From assembly GCF_030268685.1 (NCBI RefSeq), contig NZ_BSRQ01000008.1, positions 320,698-384,697 of the forward strand: a stretch of DNA of 64,000 nucleotides. The letters run 5' to 3'. The position numbers and the translations under genes are program-made. Below are positions 1 to 8,431 of the stretch, one piece after another (positions within the stretch are counted from its first letter, which is position 1; each line of letters opens with the position of its first letter). The notes under the pieces were generated by a model. That model did no database searches. It saw nothing but the letters and a program-made list of their open reading frames with translations, and was not told the origin of the DNA. This stretch comes from Microtetraspora sp. NBRC 13810. GTDB taxonomy: Bacteria > Actinomycetota > Actinomycetes > Streptosporangiales > Streptosporangiaceae.

Positions 1-102
1 ATGGAGTGGCTCATGGACAGGGAGAAGGCGGTCCGGACCTACGCGTTCTTCCTGCTGTCCCTCACCTTCGCCGGCGTGCTGGCGACGGTGTTCCTCGGTT
101 GA
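1..102 (+). CDS. C-terminal end of a membrane protein, or small one-TM protein
   Basis: The frame opens on an ATG at the first base of the window and runs 33 residues to TGA. It has a charged start (MDREKA) followed by one hydrophobic stretch that ends VFLG. The gene may be complete or may continue upstream out of view. A strong hairpin follows the stop directly, which supports a true 3' end. No family can be named from so little sequence. Confidence 0.5.
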   Translation: MEWLMDREKAVRTYAFFLLSLTFAGVLATVFLG

Positions 103-103
103 G

Positions 104-135
104 CGCGGTGGGCGGTCCCGGGACCGCCCACCGCG
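104..135. terminator. Bidirectional hairpin terminator
   Basis: A perfect inverted repeat with 16-base arms (104-119 and 120-135, core GGTCCCGGGACC) lies exactly between the stop codons of two convergent genes, ending at 102 (+) and 138 (-). The position and GC-rich perfect arms fit a shared intrinsic terminator. There is no clear U-tract, which is usual in high-GC actinomycetes. Confidence 0.75.
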
Positions 136-137
136 GC

Positions 138-719
138 TCAGCACTTCCCGTCGAAGAAGGAGATCTCCTTCCGGACCACGGGCCGGCCGGGGACCGCGAT
201 GTCGAACGGCACGCACCTGGGCGCCAGCACGTTGAACCCGCCCACGAACAGCGTGTCGTGATCGTCGCAGGCCACGAACGTCACCGAGTGGTCCGCGCCC
301 GCCGGGCTCGCCGCCGTCCTGGCCGCCTCGGCGTAGAGCAGGCCGGCGCTCTCGTGGAACTCCTCGGGAATCGACAGGGTGACTCTGCCGCCCTGGCGTA
401 CCACGGCGCCGACCTTGAAGCGGTTGCCGGTGCCGTACTCCTCCGGTTCGGCCGTCCCCCAGGCGAGCAGGCCGGGGATGACCAGCGGCCCCTCCACGAG
501 GTCGTGGGGGCCGATCGAGGCGAGCAGGGTGCTCTCGTCCTCGACGAAGCCGTTGCGGTTGGCACAGGTGAGCACCCGGGGGTCGGCCAGGCTACCTTGG
601 CCTTCCTGTTCGCGCATCGCCGCTCCGCCTCCCATCTGCGCCGGGGAGGCCCCGCACGCGCCCAGCGGGAGCGCCGCCACGATGGCGAGCAGGGCACGCA
701 CCGCCGCTTTAAGGATCAT
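138..719 (-). CDS. Putative secreted lipoprotein
   Basis: The protein has 193 residues. Its N-terminus is MILKAAVRALLAIV, a hydrophobic signal segment, then a lipobox PLGAC with the acylated Cys at about residue 22. It is therefore expected to be exported and lipid-anchored to the outer face of the membrane. The mature part has a few Cys and ends FFDGKC; I recognise no enzymatic motif. It converges on the preceding gene across the hairpin. No clear Shine-Dalgarno precedes the ATG, so the start is chosen because it gives the complete signal peptide. The function is unknown, and it is probably host chromosome rather than island cargo. Confidence 0.7.
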   Translation of the reverse strand: MILKAAVRALLAIVAALPLGACGASPAQMGGGAAMREQEGQGSLADPRVLTCANRNGFVEDESTLLASIGPHDLVEGPLVIPGLLAWGTAEPEEYGTGNRFKVGAVVRQGGRVTLSIPEEFHESAGLLYAEAARTAASPAGADHSVTFVACDDHDTLFVGGFNVLAPRCVPFDIAVPGRPVVRKEISFFDGKC

Positions 720-1489
720 GATTCAGTTGTACATCGACGATCAAGAAGTGCCTAGGGTCCCTGACCGATGAGCAGGCCGCCGTACGGCTTGGTTCGAGAT
801 CCCGGCCCGGATGATTCGGCGCGGGCCGGATCGCTCCTCAGGGTCAGCCCCGCACGCGTCCCAGGCCGGGGACGAACCTGCCGACGGAGGCGGAGCGGCG
901 CTGGCAGGCGTCGCCGCCGGTGGGGACCAGGAGGGCGTCGAAGCTCGCGCGTGCGGGTTGAGCTGGGGTTTCTCCGACGTACACGGTGCCGCCGCTCCGT
1001 GTCAACGTCCTCCACGTCGCCGCTGGGCTCATGCAAGCCCAGGCGATCACGGATCTCTGGTGACGCCTGGAGGGTCTGCGATTCGTACGTCCCTCGTGGC
1101 CTTGGCGCTCCATGTCTTGCCGGAAGGGCGAGCCGTACGGCGTCGCCCGACACCACGCGCGGATCAGACGTTGGGGCTCCCGGGGCATGCGGACATAGGT
1201 CCCCGAACCGGATCTCGTGGACGCTGACCGGCTGGATGCCGCCGTCGGATCCTGGCTGGATGCGCGGCTGCACGCCGCCGGCCAGGCAGCAGGACACGGG
1301 CGGCGCCGCCGGCAGGCACCACGCCCGGGACGCCACCCGGACCCTCGAAACCCTCGGACTGCGCCCAGCATGAGCAAAGCGGACACGACGCGGCTACGCC
1401 GAGGCCCTGGAGGTCGCTGTACTCCTCTGCCGTACCGTCACCTCCTGGCCCTCGCAGACGGTGAAGTCGCCGACGTGGCCTGCGCTCGC
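720..1489. other. No supported gene (770 bases)
   Basis: Several overlapping open frames exist on both strands, but all are rich in Arg, Pro and Ser as expected for non-coding frames in GC-rich DNA, and none has a ribosome site or recognisable domain. A decayed minus-strand gene is possible, since short stretches read plausibly in alternating frames around 850-1250. I could not assign one. Confidence 0.4.
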
Positions 1490-2335
1490 TCAGGTGACCC
1501 GCGCGGCCACCAGGGTCTCGAAGGTATAGGGCCGCAGGCCATCGGTACGGCCGGCGAAGTATCGCTGCTGGAGGTCTGCACGTGCGGGGTGGTCCACGAC
1601 CTTCAGCCCGCACCGGCTGATCAGCCTCTCGATCTCGGATACCGGCCAGCCAGGCTGAAGAGGCTCGCCGGCAGAAGCCGCGATCGGCGTGTAGATACGG
1701 GCGAATTCCGTCCCCGCGTCGTCGAGCGCACAGTCCTCGGCCCGGTAGGAGAACACCACCTCAGACCCGGGAGCAGCCGCCGCGATCGTGCGCAACGTCG
1801 ACTCGATCGCCTGTGCCGTCAGATAGGGGGCGACGCCCGTCCAGCAGAACATCGCCGGCTGCGCCCAGTCGAACCCAGCCGGGCCCAGAACATCCTGAAC
1901 CGGTCCGGCCTCGAAATCAACCGGCACGAATACCTGCGAGTCGCTGAGCGGCAGGCCGAGCTCCCTGACCCGCTCGAGCTTCCAGGCCTGGGAGGCAGGG
2001 TGATCAACCTCGAACACCGTCAGCGAGCCGAGCAGATCCGGCCGCCGCCACGCAAACGAGTCAAGCCCCGCGCCAAGAATCACGTACTGCGTGAAGGCTC
2101 CAGCAGCCAGCCGGTCCTCGGCGTACCGGCTGCGGGTGCAGACAGCCGCACGGGACTCGCTGCGGACCGGGCCGGGGAACAGCGGATCGAACTGGTCTCG
2201 CAGCTGCTGCCATACCGGGCCGACAAGCACCAGGGCCAGCACATCGTCCAGTACCCACGGCGACGCCGTCTCCAGGCGAAACAATCCACGCGACACGGCC
2301 GCAAACATCGCCGTCCTGCTCGGCGCGCTTTCCAT
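1490..2335 (-). CDS. LCMT-like class I SAM-dependent methyltransferase
   Basis: The protein has 281 residues from the ATG at 2335, which follows GAGGAGG at good spacing; a longer frame extends upstream but lacks a ribosome site. It opens MESAPSRTAM and contains YVILGAGLDSFAWR, the SAM-binding signature of the leucine carboxyl methyltransferase-like family common in actinobacteria, then FEVDHPASQAWK (acidic strand-2 motif) and FCWTGVAPYLT. Members of this family methylate small molecules or carboxyl groups; the substrate cannot be told here. It lies just outside the tRNA remnant, so it may be core genome next to the insertion site. Confidence 0.85.
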   Translation of the reverse strand: MESAPSRTAMFAAVSRGLFRLETASPWVLDDVLALVLVGPVWQQLRDQFDPLFPGPVRSESRAAVCTRSRYAEDRLAAGAFTQYVILGAGLDSFAWRRPDLLGSLTVFEVDHPASQAWKLERVRELGLPLSDSQVFVPVDFEAGPVQDVLGPAGFDWAQPAMFCWTGVAPYLTAQAIESTLRTIAAAAPGSEVVFSYRAEDCALDDAGTEFARIYTPIAASAGEPLQPGWPVSEIERLISRCGLKVVDHPARADLQQRYFAGRTDGLRPYTFETLVAARVT

Positions 2336-2614
2336 GCATTCCTCCTCGCCGGCCAGCACCCAGCATGCTGCCACGCCCGGCCACTCCGCGCACTTCACAG
2401 GATGCGCCTGAAGCGCCCTGACGGCCATAGCCAGATCGCCTGGCAGCCGCGATCCGCTCGCCCTCCGAGGCTGGCGGGTCGCCTCTCCACGTGGGCACGG
2501 ATTGGGCACAGACATCCGTACAGACTCGACGCCAACCAGGTACAGCCAGACGCGACCATACGGCCCCCTGGTCACATCAGTGCAGGTCAGGTGCCCTTTG
2601 GCGCTGATGGAGGA

Positions 2615-2659
2615 TGGTAGGGCGGCCGGGACTTGAACCCGGGACCTACGGATTATGAG
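2615..2659 (-). repeat. tRNA-Met(CAU) 3' end remnant, attachment-site core
   Basis: Read on the minus strand, these 45 bases are the 3' part of a tRNA. They give anticodon loop CTCATAA, a T arm CCGGG-TTCAAGT-CCCGG, acceptor strand CCGCCCT and an encoded ACCA end. The 5' half is missing; the bases upstream do not form an anticodon stem or D arm. This is the classic scar of a tyrosine-integrase element inserted at a tRNA 3' end. A second, diverged copy in the same orientation lies at 31175-31216. Confidence 0.8.
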
Positions 2660-2689
2660 AATCCTCGGTAAGTATCACCGGGTGTCATC

Positions 2690-2960
2690 GAGTGTTGTTT
2701 TGTATCGCCATGGTTGAGATTGTCCACGCCGATGTGTCGACCAGTGTTATCGCGTGCCGGGTTGTGGGGCGTACGCGCGAGCAACCACCGAGCAACCATG
2801 CGTTCTTGACCATCGGCATTATGCGTGATTTGTCCTTATCTCGGTGCTGCTGCGTAGGGTCGATCCTGCAGGATAAGCTCTTGCTTCACGGCAGATCGAA
2901 CGCGTACGAGCAACAACCGAATACCACTCGCGAGTGATTGCACCCGCTGCTCGCGTCTCA
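2690..2960. repeat. Integrase arm-type repeat region, copy 1
   Basis: This gene-free stretch next to the tRNA remnant is clearly homologous to 31230-31490. Shared parts include GAGCAACCACCGAGCAACC (2779-2797), then TCTTGACCATCGGCATTATG, then a degenerate tail with another GAGCAAC. The tandem GAGCAACC repeats look like arm-type binding sites of a tyrosine recombinase. No credible gene overlaps it. Confidence 0.65.
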
Positions 2961-3044
2961 CCAGCCTGAGAGGCTCAAATACTTCAGTCGCCGCGTCCGA
3001 TTTGCGGCTTTGCTGGACGTACCGGTCTTCAACTTGCCGGTTCA

Positions 3045-3076
3045 AGTGGTTGCTCAAGCAGATCTGAGCAACCACT
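3045..3076. repeat. 12-base perfect inverted repeat built from the arm motif
   Basis: AGTGGTTGCTCA (3045-3056) and its exact complement TGAGCAACCACT (3065-3076) are separated by eight bases. The half-site contains GAGCAACCAC, the unit repeated beside both tRNA remnants, so this is likely a recombinase or excisionase site rather than a terminator. Confidence 0.6.
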
Positions 3077-3133
3077 CAGACGACAACGCTCATGATCGGC
3101 AAGCCTGTCAAGGGCTGCAGGTCAGCGCAAGGA

Positions 3134-3660
3134 ACGAATATTCGACCCCGCGCTGGTCGTCAGCCCGGCGGACTCGCACGATCCGGAGGATGTCACCCTG
3201 GGCGTGGACGAGCTGCTCGCGAAGGCCCCGGACACCGACGCGATCCTCTGCCTGAGCGCCCGGGTTGCGCTGACGCGATCCGGTCGCTGACCGGCCAGAA
3301 CACCGGGTCGACGTCGATGCCCGGCTGATCGCGCGCGAAAGCACCCTCGCGCGGGGCTCAACCGTCGCGCCGCCTCCGGCGATGACCCGCACCCACCGGG
3401 GCAGCACTCTGCCTACTTGATCGTGACTGCTCCTGGCCGCGCTGCACGAGGCCGGCCTGTCCGTCCCGGGCGACGTCTCCGTGGCTGGCTACGACAACAC
3501 CAAGTTGGCCGCTCACCCCAACGTCTCGCTGGCCACCGTCAACCAGGACGGGGTCGCCAAGGGCCGCACGGCCGGGCTGCTGGAGGAGCGCATAGAGGGC
3601 TGCACGTTGGCCGGTCGAGTCGCTGATCGTGCGGATGGTGCGGCGTCGCAAGGACACCTA
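3134..3660 (+). pseudogene. LacI-family regulator, decayed C-terminal part
   Basis: Pieces of a LacI-type sugar-binding domain can be read in order but in different frames. First comes FDPALVVSPADSHDPED with AKAPDTDAILCLS (about 3140-3270), then LHEAGLSVPGDVSVAGYDNT with VSLATVNQDGVAKG (about 3430-3600), then PVESLIVRMVRRR at the end (about 3612-3650). The HTH domain is absent and at least two frameshifts and a deletion separate the parts. It converges on the AIPR gene, which stops at 3658. It is most likely a host regulator broken when the island arrived. Confidence 0.75.
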
Positions 3661-5400
3661 CGACCGTGCGATCTCGAAACGTCGCTGCCCAATGATGGCC
3701 TGTCGGACGCGCTCGCTGAAGTCGGCGCTGCGGGCAATGCGGTCGACGCCCCTGGCCTTATTTACCCGCAGCACCGACCGGAACTCCTTGTCCAGCGCGC
3801 CGACCATCTGCTCCATAAGCTCATCCGACAGGTGAGCGAGGTCGATGTTGAGCAGGTCCCGCTCGTTCGGGTGGCGCAGGCGAGTGAGGGTGAAGGAGGA
3901 CATGTACGCGAGATGGTAGATCCAGTTCTCGATCGTCTCGCCCAGCAGTGGGGTGTCCTTGCTGTAGGCGTGCAGGAACTTCCTGATGCGGCAGTGCACA
4001 TCGAGGGTCAGACGGTAAATGTCCAGGTTGTGCGATGAGGAGAAGATTCTGCAGTAACGGCTGTCTTCCAGGAGTAAGGCTTCGGAATGCTGAAGTGCGG
4101 TGTGTGGCTCCTGGAGGCGGAACGCGGTGAACTCCCTGGCAAGTCGCGCCATGCTGACAACCTGGTCGATCGCGTAACCTTGGTTGCGATAATAGTTGGC
4201 GCGGCGCTCGTAATAATAGCCGCCCCGGTAGTTGAGGCTTTCCTCGATGTCCTTCTGGATCTGCTCGGTGGCACGCAGAGCGCCGGCGGGAAGAGCGGTC
4301 TGGCTGTTGGTGGCCCGGATGATGCGGTCACGGGTGGTCCCTGCCTGAGGCGCCACCACGATTTTCACCAGCAGTGCCCGGTCCAGGTCCTTGCCGCCGT
4401 TCTCGAAATACTTGTAGATCTCGTGGCTCGTCTGCAGGCCATTGACTATTTGCGGATCCCTGATGACGATCTTCTTGCCTGAGATCTGGGCCGCTTCGGC
4501 GACTATGGTGACACCATTGTTGAACCACCAGAAGTCCTCACGGGTAGCCGATTTCAACGTCTCGCCTATCGCGGTGTTGACGGCGGTGCTGCCGGCGTAG
4601 TCGCGGACGTTGGACTCGAACAGTTCAAGTCGCAGCGCATTGTTGGACGACGTGATGAATTTGTAGTACTCGTCCAGTCGCGCCAGGCACGCATAGCCTT
4701 CGCCGATAGACGTGCTGATAGGGGTTTCCGAGAAGACCAGATGGGCCACCTCCTTCGCGCCTCGACCGGCGCGCTCGCGGAGGTCGGCTGCGGTGAGGTA
4801 TTCGACCACGCACTCCGTCTGGCTGGTGATCTGCTCCATCTCCCGTCGCAGCCGATCTCCCTTGGCCTTCACGTTGGGGTGCGGCCCGTCCGCCGCCCGG
4901 CATGCGTAGATGATGTGCACCTTCACCTGGGGGAAGGATGAGGCGGTCGACTCGAGAATATCCAGGAAACGTTGCGTCCGGTCCAGAAGCTTGGCGTTCG
5001 TGTGCTCGGCGAGCTCCTCTTCCGAGCGATCCATCGACAGCAACTGCGGGAGATGGTAATGGAGCTTCTCAAGTACGGACTCCTGATATCCGGTCGAGGT
5101 TTTGGCCTGGAGGATGACCAGATCTATCGTACGGGTCCGCGAGCCGAGGTAATGTTTGACGTCGGCGGTGATGTGCCGGCCGTCGATGAAGGACCAGATG
5201 CCGTCGATGCCGCAGTCGTGCGCGCCGTCAACGATTCCGTCGATGATTTCGTCAAGGTCGAGATCCCAATCCCAGAGGGCCTTGGCGGCGGCGAAGAAGT
5301 TGAAGAACTCTTCCGGCTTCGCGTCGGGAGCCAGGGTTTTCCGCTGATCTTCTAGAATTCGATCTAGCAGTCGCTGGTCGTTGCTGAGAACGGCGGCCAT
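3658..5400 (-). CDS. AIPR-family abortive-infection / phage-resistance protein
   Basis: The protein has 580 residues from the ATG at 5400, which follows GGGAGGAC; the frame runs on upstream to 5499 but that start lacks a ribosome site. The AIPR signature is clear: WFNNGVTIV at about residues 292-300 and QIVNGLQTSH at about 317-326. The N-terminal part has CGIDGIWSFIDG and, about 25 residues on, IDLVILQAK, which resembles a restriction-endonuclease-like core (D then QxK). AIPR proteins were named after lactococcal abortive-infection proteins. A nuclease role in phage resistance is the family expectation, not something shown here. It stands alone, convergent with a LacI remnant and upstream of other defence genes. 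Confidence 0.85.
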   Translation of the reverse strand: MAAVLSNDQRLLDRILEDQRKTLAPDAKPEEFFNFFAAAKALWDWDLDLDEIIDGIVDGAHDCGIDGIWSFIDGRHITADVKHYLGSRTRTIDLVILQAKTSTGYQESVLEKLHYHLPQLLSMDRSEEELAEHTNAKLLDRTQRFLDILESTASSFPQVKVHIIYACRAADGPHPNVKAKGDRLRREMEQITSQTECVVEYLTAADLRERAGRGAKEVAHLVFSETPISTSIGEGYACLARLDEYYKFITSSNNALRLELFESNVRDYAGSTAVNTAIGETLKSATREDFWWFNNGVTIVAEAAQISGKKIVIRDPQIVNGLQTSHEIYKYFENGGKDLDRALLVKIVVAPQAGTTRDRIIRATNSQTALPAGALRATEQIQKDIEESLNYRGGYYYERRANYYRNQGYAIDQVVSMARLAREFTAFRLQEPHTALQHSEALLLEDSRYCRIFSSSHNLDIYRLTLDVHCRIRKFLHAYSKDTPLLGETIENWIYHLAYMSSFTLTRLRHPNERDLLNIDLAHLSDELMEQMVGALDKEFRSVLRVNKARGVDRIARSADFSERVRQAIIGQRRFEIARS

Positions 5401-5705
5401 AAGAGTCCTCCCGATCGCGGACCGCCACATTGTCTCAGCCAGATTGGCCTTCAACAAGCCAGTGTTATAGAAAACGATGATATGACCATATAAGCGCATT
5501 GTGGTGGGCTAAAATACCTCATTTCGGCACCGTCCTCCATATGGCGCACGCGCGAGGGGAACACTCCGTACGACGACGGCCGTCCTCGGGACGCGGGCAC
5601 AAACCCGCGCAACTACGCGACCGCATGATCGCTATCCCGGCCGGACCTCGTCGCCGACTCTCGGCTCGCCGAAATTCTGCGGCACCAGGCGGATGCCGAA
5701 CAGGC
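5401..5705. other. Gene-free spacer upstream of the AIPR gene
   Basis: These 305 bases separate the AIPR start from the stop of the next minus-strand gene. They hold the AIPR ribosome site and an AT-richer stretch near 5460-5525 that may contain its promoter. I see no gene and no convincing -10/-35 pair. Confidence 0.4.
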
Positions 5706-6389
5706 TCAGATTGAGAAGGTTGGATCCGCTCGGCTCAGATACACCTTGAATGCCTCGCGAATCTTCGAGCGTAGGCCATCGACCTGGGTGTTTCCGGGAA
5801 GAACGTCGTGCTCCCAGTCTCTCTTCTTGTGACTGAGATATCTCTTTATAGTCGTTGACGAGCCGTTAGAGACGAAAGTTGGTCGGACCTTCTCCCCTAG
5901 ATCCGCTCCTAGCCCTTGAAAGCTACGAGCAAGATCAAGTTTGAGTGAGGAGGTGTAAAACTTGCATTCGATCGCTAGCACGCACCCCTTCGTTTTGGGT
6001 GCGACACCGGCAGAGCGACTCAGTTCCGCCTCGTCAGTGGTGAGAACCAGAACATCGCACTCGTGGAGCACTCCAGAGGCGCCCTGGACCTGGACTCCCA
6101 CGTGTGCCTCCAGCGGTCGGGCGGTTCCGAACTGGATCACTGCATGCGTGTATGGATGGGCTCTCGAATAGATGCGCCCCGGGGTGGTTCGGAAGACGAG
6201 CCGGGAGGTCTTATTTCCGTGGACGTCTTCGTAGTGAACCTGGGCTCCTCTCGCGAGCGCTTCAGTAACGACCAAGGCGAAGATGTACCCCTCGTAGACG
6301 TCATTCGGGTCTGATGAGGACCGGTAGGACGTTGTCACACCGTGCAGATGCGACCGGAGCTCCCGCAGCAGATCGTCAGCAGATGTCAT
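5706..6389 (-). CDS. PD-(D/E)xK nuclease-like protein of a two-gene cassette
   Basis: The protein has 227 residues. It contains HECDVLVL (Asp 112) followed 28 residues later by AIECKFY (Glu 141, Lys 143). That is the D ... E-x-K arrangement of restriction-endonuclease-fold enzymes, so DNA cleavage is the likely activity. The N-terminal 60 residues look helical. It is translationally coupled to the gene before it, as its ATG shares an ATGA with that gene's stop at 6386. I do not recognise the specific family. The setting among defence genes suggests a small nuclease-effector system. Base composition is visibly less GC-rich than DISARM next door, consistent with separate acquisition. Confidence 0.6.
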   Translation of the reverse strand: MTSADDLLRELRSHLHGVTTSYRSSSDPNDVYEGYIFALVVTEALARGAQVHYEDVHGNKTSRLVFRTTPGRIYSRAHPYTHAVIQFGTARPLEAHVGVQVQGASGVLHECDVLVLTTDEAELSRSAGVAPKTKGCVLAIECKFYTSSLKLDLARSFQGLGADLGEKVRPTFVSNGSSTTIKRYLSHKKRDWEHDVLPGNTQVDGLRSKIREAFKVYLSRADPTFSI

Positions 6390-6931
6390 GACTCCCGAAC
6401 CTTGGCTTCAATGGCCGTCAACAGAGCGAGCAGAGTGTCTTCGGAGACCAAGCTGTCAGAGGACTGCGGAAGGATAGTGATCTCGGTTGAGGATCGGCTC
6501 GTACCTTCATCGCGAAGGAACTGGATGCCTTCCACCCGTGGTGCGCCTGCCTGATGGAGAGACAGGAGCTTGACCTGTTCCTGTTGGACGCGTGGAAGGT
6601 CAATGAGCAGACGACGTAGGGCGGCTATCAGCAGTTGGACTCGTTCAGCGGTTGTGTACGGGCGGGTTGCAATGTGGATCCTCGCACCGTCTGGCTCGCG
6701 GTGGGGCGGGATCGCCAGTCGTTCGTAGACGACTTCATCTTCGATGAAGATCGTCTGTTCGTCGCCGTATCTGCCGCGAGACCGCGCCCGCTGTGCCTTC
6801 AGGCGAACCTCCTCGGAGTTCCCCTCAGCGATGGCGTCGTCGACCTGCTGGAGAACCCAACTGAGTCCTGCTTCCGCCATCAATGTACGGAGTTGCTGTT
6901 CAAGTTCGTCTGGAGTCACGTGTGATCCCAT
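6386..6931 (-). CDS. Unknown protein, first gene of the nuclease cassette
   Basis: The protein has 181 residues if started at the second Met (MGSHVTPDELEQQ, 6931); four more residues are possible from 6943. It is rich in charged helices (VQQVDDAIAEGNSEEVRLKAQ), with a possible strand segment around TIFIEDEVVYERL. No catalytic motif or membrane segment is visible. It overlaps the PD-(D/E)xK-like gene by four bases, so the two are co-translated and probably act together, for example as sensor or inhibitor and nuclease. That role is inference from gene order. Confidence 0.55.
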   Translation of the reverse strand: MGSHVTPDELEQQLRTLMAEAGLSWVLQQVDDAIAEGNSEEVRLKAQRARSRGRYGDEQTIFIEDEVVYERLAIPPHREPDGARIHIATRPYTTAERVQLLIAALRRLLIDLPRVQQEQVKLLSLHQAGAPRVEGIQFLRDEGTSRSSTEITILPQSSDSLVSEDTLLALLTAIEAKVRES

Positions 6932-7479
6932 TCTGTCCAACATGGCGATCTTGAGATGAATGCCACCGACCCTTGCCGATGTGCTGGGAGCCTGTGGATG
7001 CGGAGTTGGGCTTGATCCAGTATGACGGGCATTTGAGGTCGTGAGTTCGTCCAGAGAGGGTGCCCATGCTCGGAGAGCGAGGGGAGGAGAAGCCGCGTCC
7101 TCGTCGCTCGTCTACGCCGAAGCTCAAACCGAGATACCGAGCTGCGCTGGCGCGGTGACTGCTCGGTCGTCGACACCAAAGACTTCGATTTAACCCTGTC
7201 CCGCTCGAAATCACGGTTTCGCGCTGTGAACTGGGGTTTCGTTGCGCGCTCAGAGCGGCGGCTGAGACCATCTTAAGGTGTTGTTATCGCTGGTCTACAG
7301 GTTGGTGAGGGGCTTATTCGGCCTGATGGTGCTGGTCCGCGCTGATCTGCCAAGGACGTTGAGCTGCCGGTGCTCCGTCACGAGAACCGTCCCTGAAGAA
7401 GCGGGGCCGGTCAACCGTCTGTGTTGTTCGTTCTCCCTTGAGGTTTGGCCTTCCCCTCGACCCTGTTGGTTAACTCGTC
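6932..7479. other. Gene-free stretch with no recognised feature
   Basis: Only short overlapping frames with non-coding composition occur here. It separates the two-gene nuclease cassette from a broken gene end and the PIN/ImmA pair, so it probably marks a junction between separately acquired modules. Confidence 0.35.
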
Positions 7480-7650
7480 TCAGGCGGCGAGAGTGAGTTC
7501 TGTCAGTTCGAGGCGGGCGAGGTGGCTGGTGCGGATCCGGTCGAGCGGGTGGCCGTTCCACCAGGCGGAGCGAGGCCCCGAGCTGACAGCCAGACGAGCT
7601 GTCACGAAAGCGGCTTCGGGCCCAAACCGTGGCCAGGGTCTTGAGCTACG
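7480..7650 (-). pseudogene. C-terminal fragment of an unrecognised gene
   Basis: One minus-strand frame ending in TGA at 7480-7482 reads like real protein: FGPEAAFVTARLAVSSG, then WWNGHPLDRIRTSHLARLEL, then TELTLAA at the stop. It has no start of its own and is cut off near 7650, where the PIN gene region begins. The closing Leu/Arg-rich helix could be from a transposase or regulator. I cannot name the family. Confidence 0.35.
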
Positions 7651-7679
7651 CAAGCACCCGTTCCGTGGAGTCCTTTGAA

Positions 7680-8420
7680 TTAGAAGAGTGGCATCTGTTC
7701 AGGGTTAGCCTGTTCCGCGCCCTGTTGGTGTCCTCGAAGGACGGGGATCGACTCTTCCCCGCCATTCCCGCCTGTCGACCCCTGTGACTGACCACCTCCG
7801 ACAACGGGCGCGGGGGCGGAGCCGGGAGGAGGTCCCGGAAAGACGAAGTGCGGAGTCCCCGGCATGGCGAGCAGATCGGCGACGGTTGGCTCCCTCATAG
7901 GCCGCCCAAGTTGGCAGAGCCTCCGCATGTGGTCCCTCGCGGTTTCGGTATCGATGAGGCCACTTTGGATCGCAAGGCGCACCACGTCGATGGTTTCGTA
8001 CGTCGTGATGCCCTCCGCACGGCCGAACCGGACGGCCTTGCGGTCGTCGGAAATCCACGCGGAGCCTTGGAACTGCGGCCAGTGGAGGATGACATAGCAG
8101 CTCTGCGCCTCACCAAGGTGCTGCGTGTAGCGGCCTCGCAGTCTCGGCCCGGCAAAGGCACGCCGGCGCAGCGCCTCGACGCCGGCGATGTCGGCCTCCC
8201 GCGTGATCAGGATGGGCGAACCGAGCCACGGGTCCGCGCCGAGAAGGTCGGCGAGCGCGTCAAGGGGTTGACCGCACCTGACCCCATTACCGATCTCGAA
8301 GGCAACGGCTTCGGTCCATCGCCCATGTCCGCTGAGCATCTGCTTGAGGAGCGCGACCTCACCCAGATACGCGAAGTTGCTCAGCACGGTCGTGTCGGGG
8401 AAGAAGAAGGGGGGCATCAC
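7680..8420 (-). CDS. PIN-like domain protein
   Basis: The protein has 246 residues. Its opening, PFFFPDTTVLSNFAYLGE, carries the first acidic residue and Thr of a PIN-type ribonuclease. VAFEIGNGVR and WISDDRKAVRFGR supply the later acidic positions, a layout seen in DUF3368-like PIN proteins. About 60 Gly/Pro/Gln-rich residues follow the fold and are probably disordered. It begins 11 bases after the stop of an XRE-ImmA/IrrE gene. That pair, a metalloprotease-type regulator followed by a PIN protein, resembles a toxin-antitoxin-like or effector-regulator unit. RNA cleavage is the family expectation. Confidence 0.7.
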   Translation of the reverse strand: MMPPFFFPDTTVLSNFAYLGEVALLKQMLSGHGRWTEAVAFEIGNGVRCGQPLDALADLLGADPWLGSPILITREADIAGVEALRRRAFAGPRLRGRYTQHLGEAQSCYVILHWPQFQGSAWISDDRKAVRFGRAEGITTYETIDVVRLAIQSGLIDTETARDHMRRLCQLGRPMREPTVADLLAMPGTPHFVFPGPPPGSAPAPVVGGGQSQGSTGGNGGEESIPVLRGHQQGAEQANPEQMPLF

Positions 8421-8431
8421 GTGTCCGTCGC

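Noticed and set aside
844..1386. A 180-residue minus-strand protein upstream of the lipoprotein
   Set aside because: It is Arg/Ser/Pro-rich with no ribosome site or domain, and competing frames on both strands look equally random.
1217..2620. A 467-residue plus-strand frame opposite the methyltransferase
   Set aside because: It has no recognisable domain, whereas the minus strand has a clear SAM-binding signature and ribosome site.
2615..2690. A functional tRNA-Met gene
   Set aside because: Only the anticodon loop, T arm and acceptor 3' strand are present; the 5' half is absent, so it is a remnant.
2690..3076. A CRISPR array suggested by repeated GAGCAACC motifs
   Set aside because: The repeats are short and irregularly spaced, lack uniform spacers, and have no cas genes; they fit integrase arm sites.
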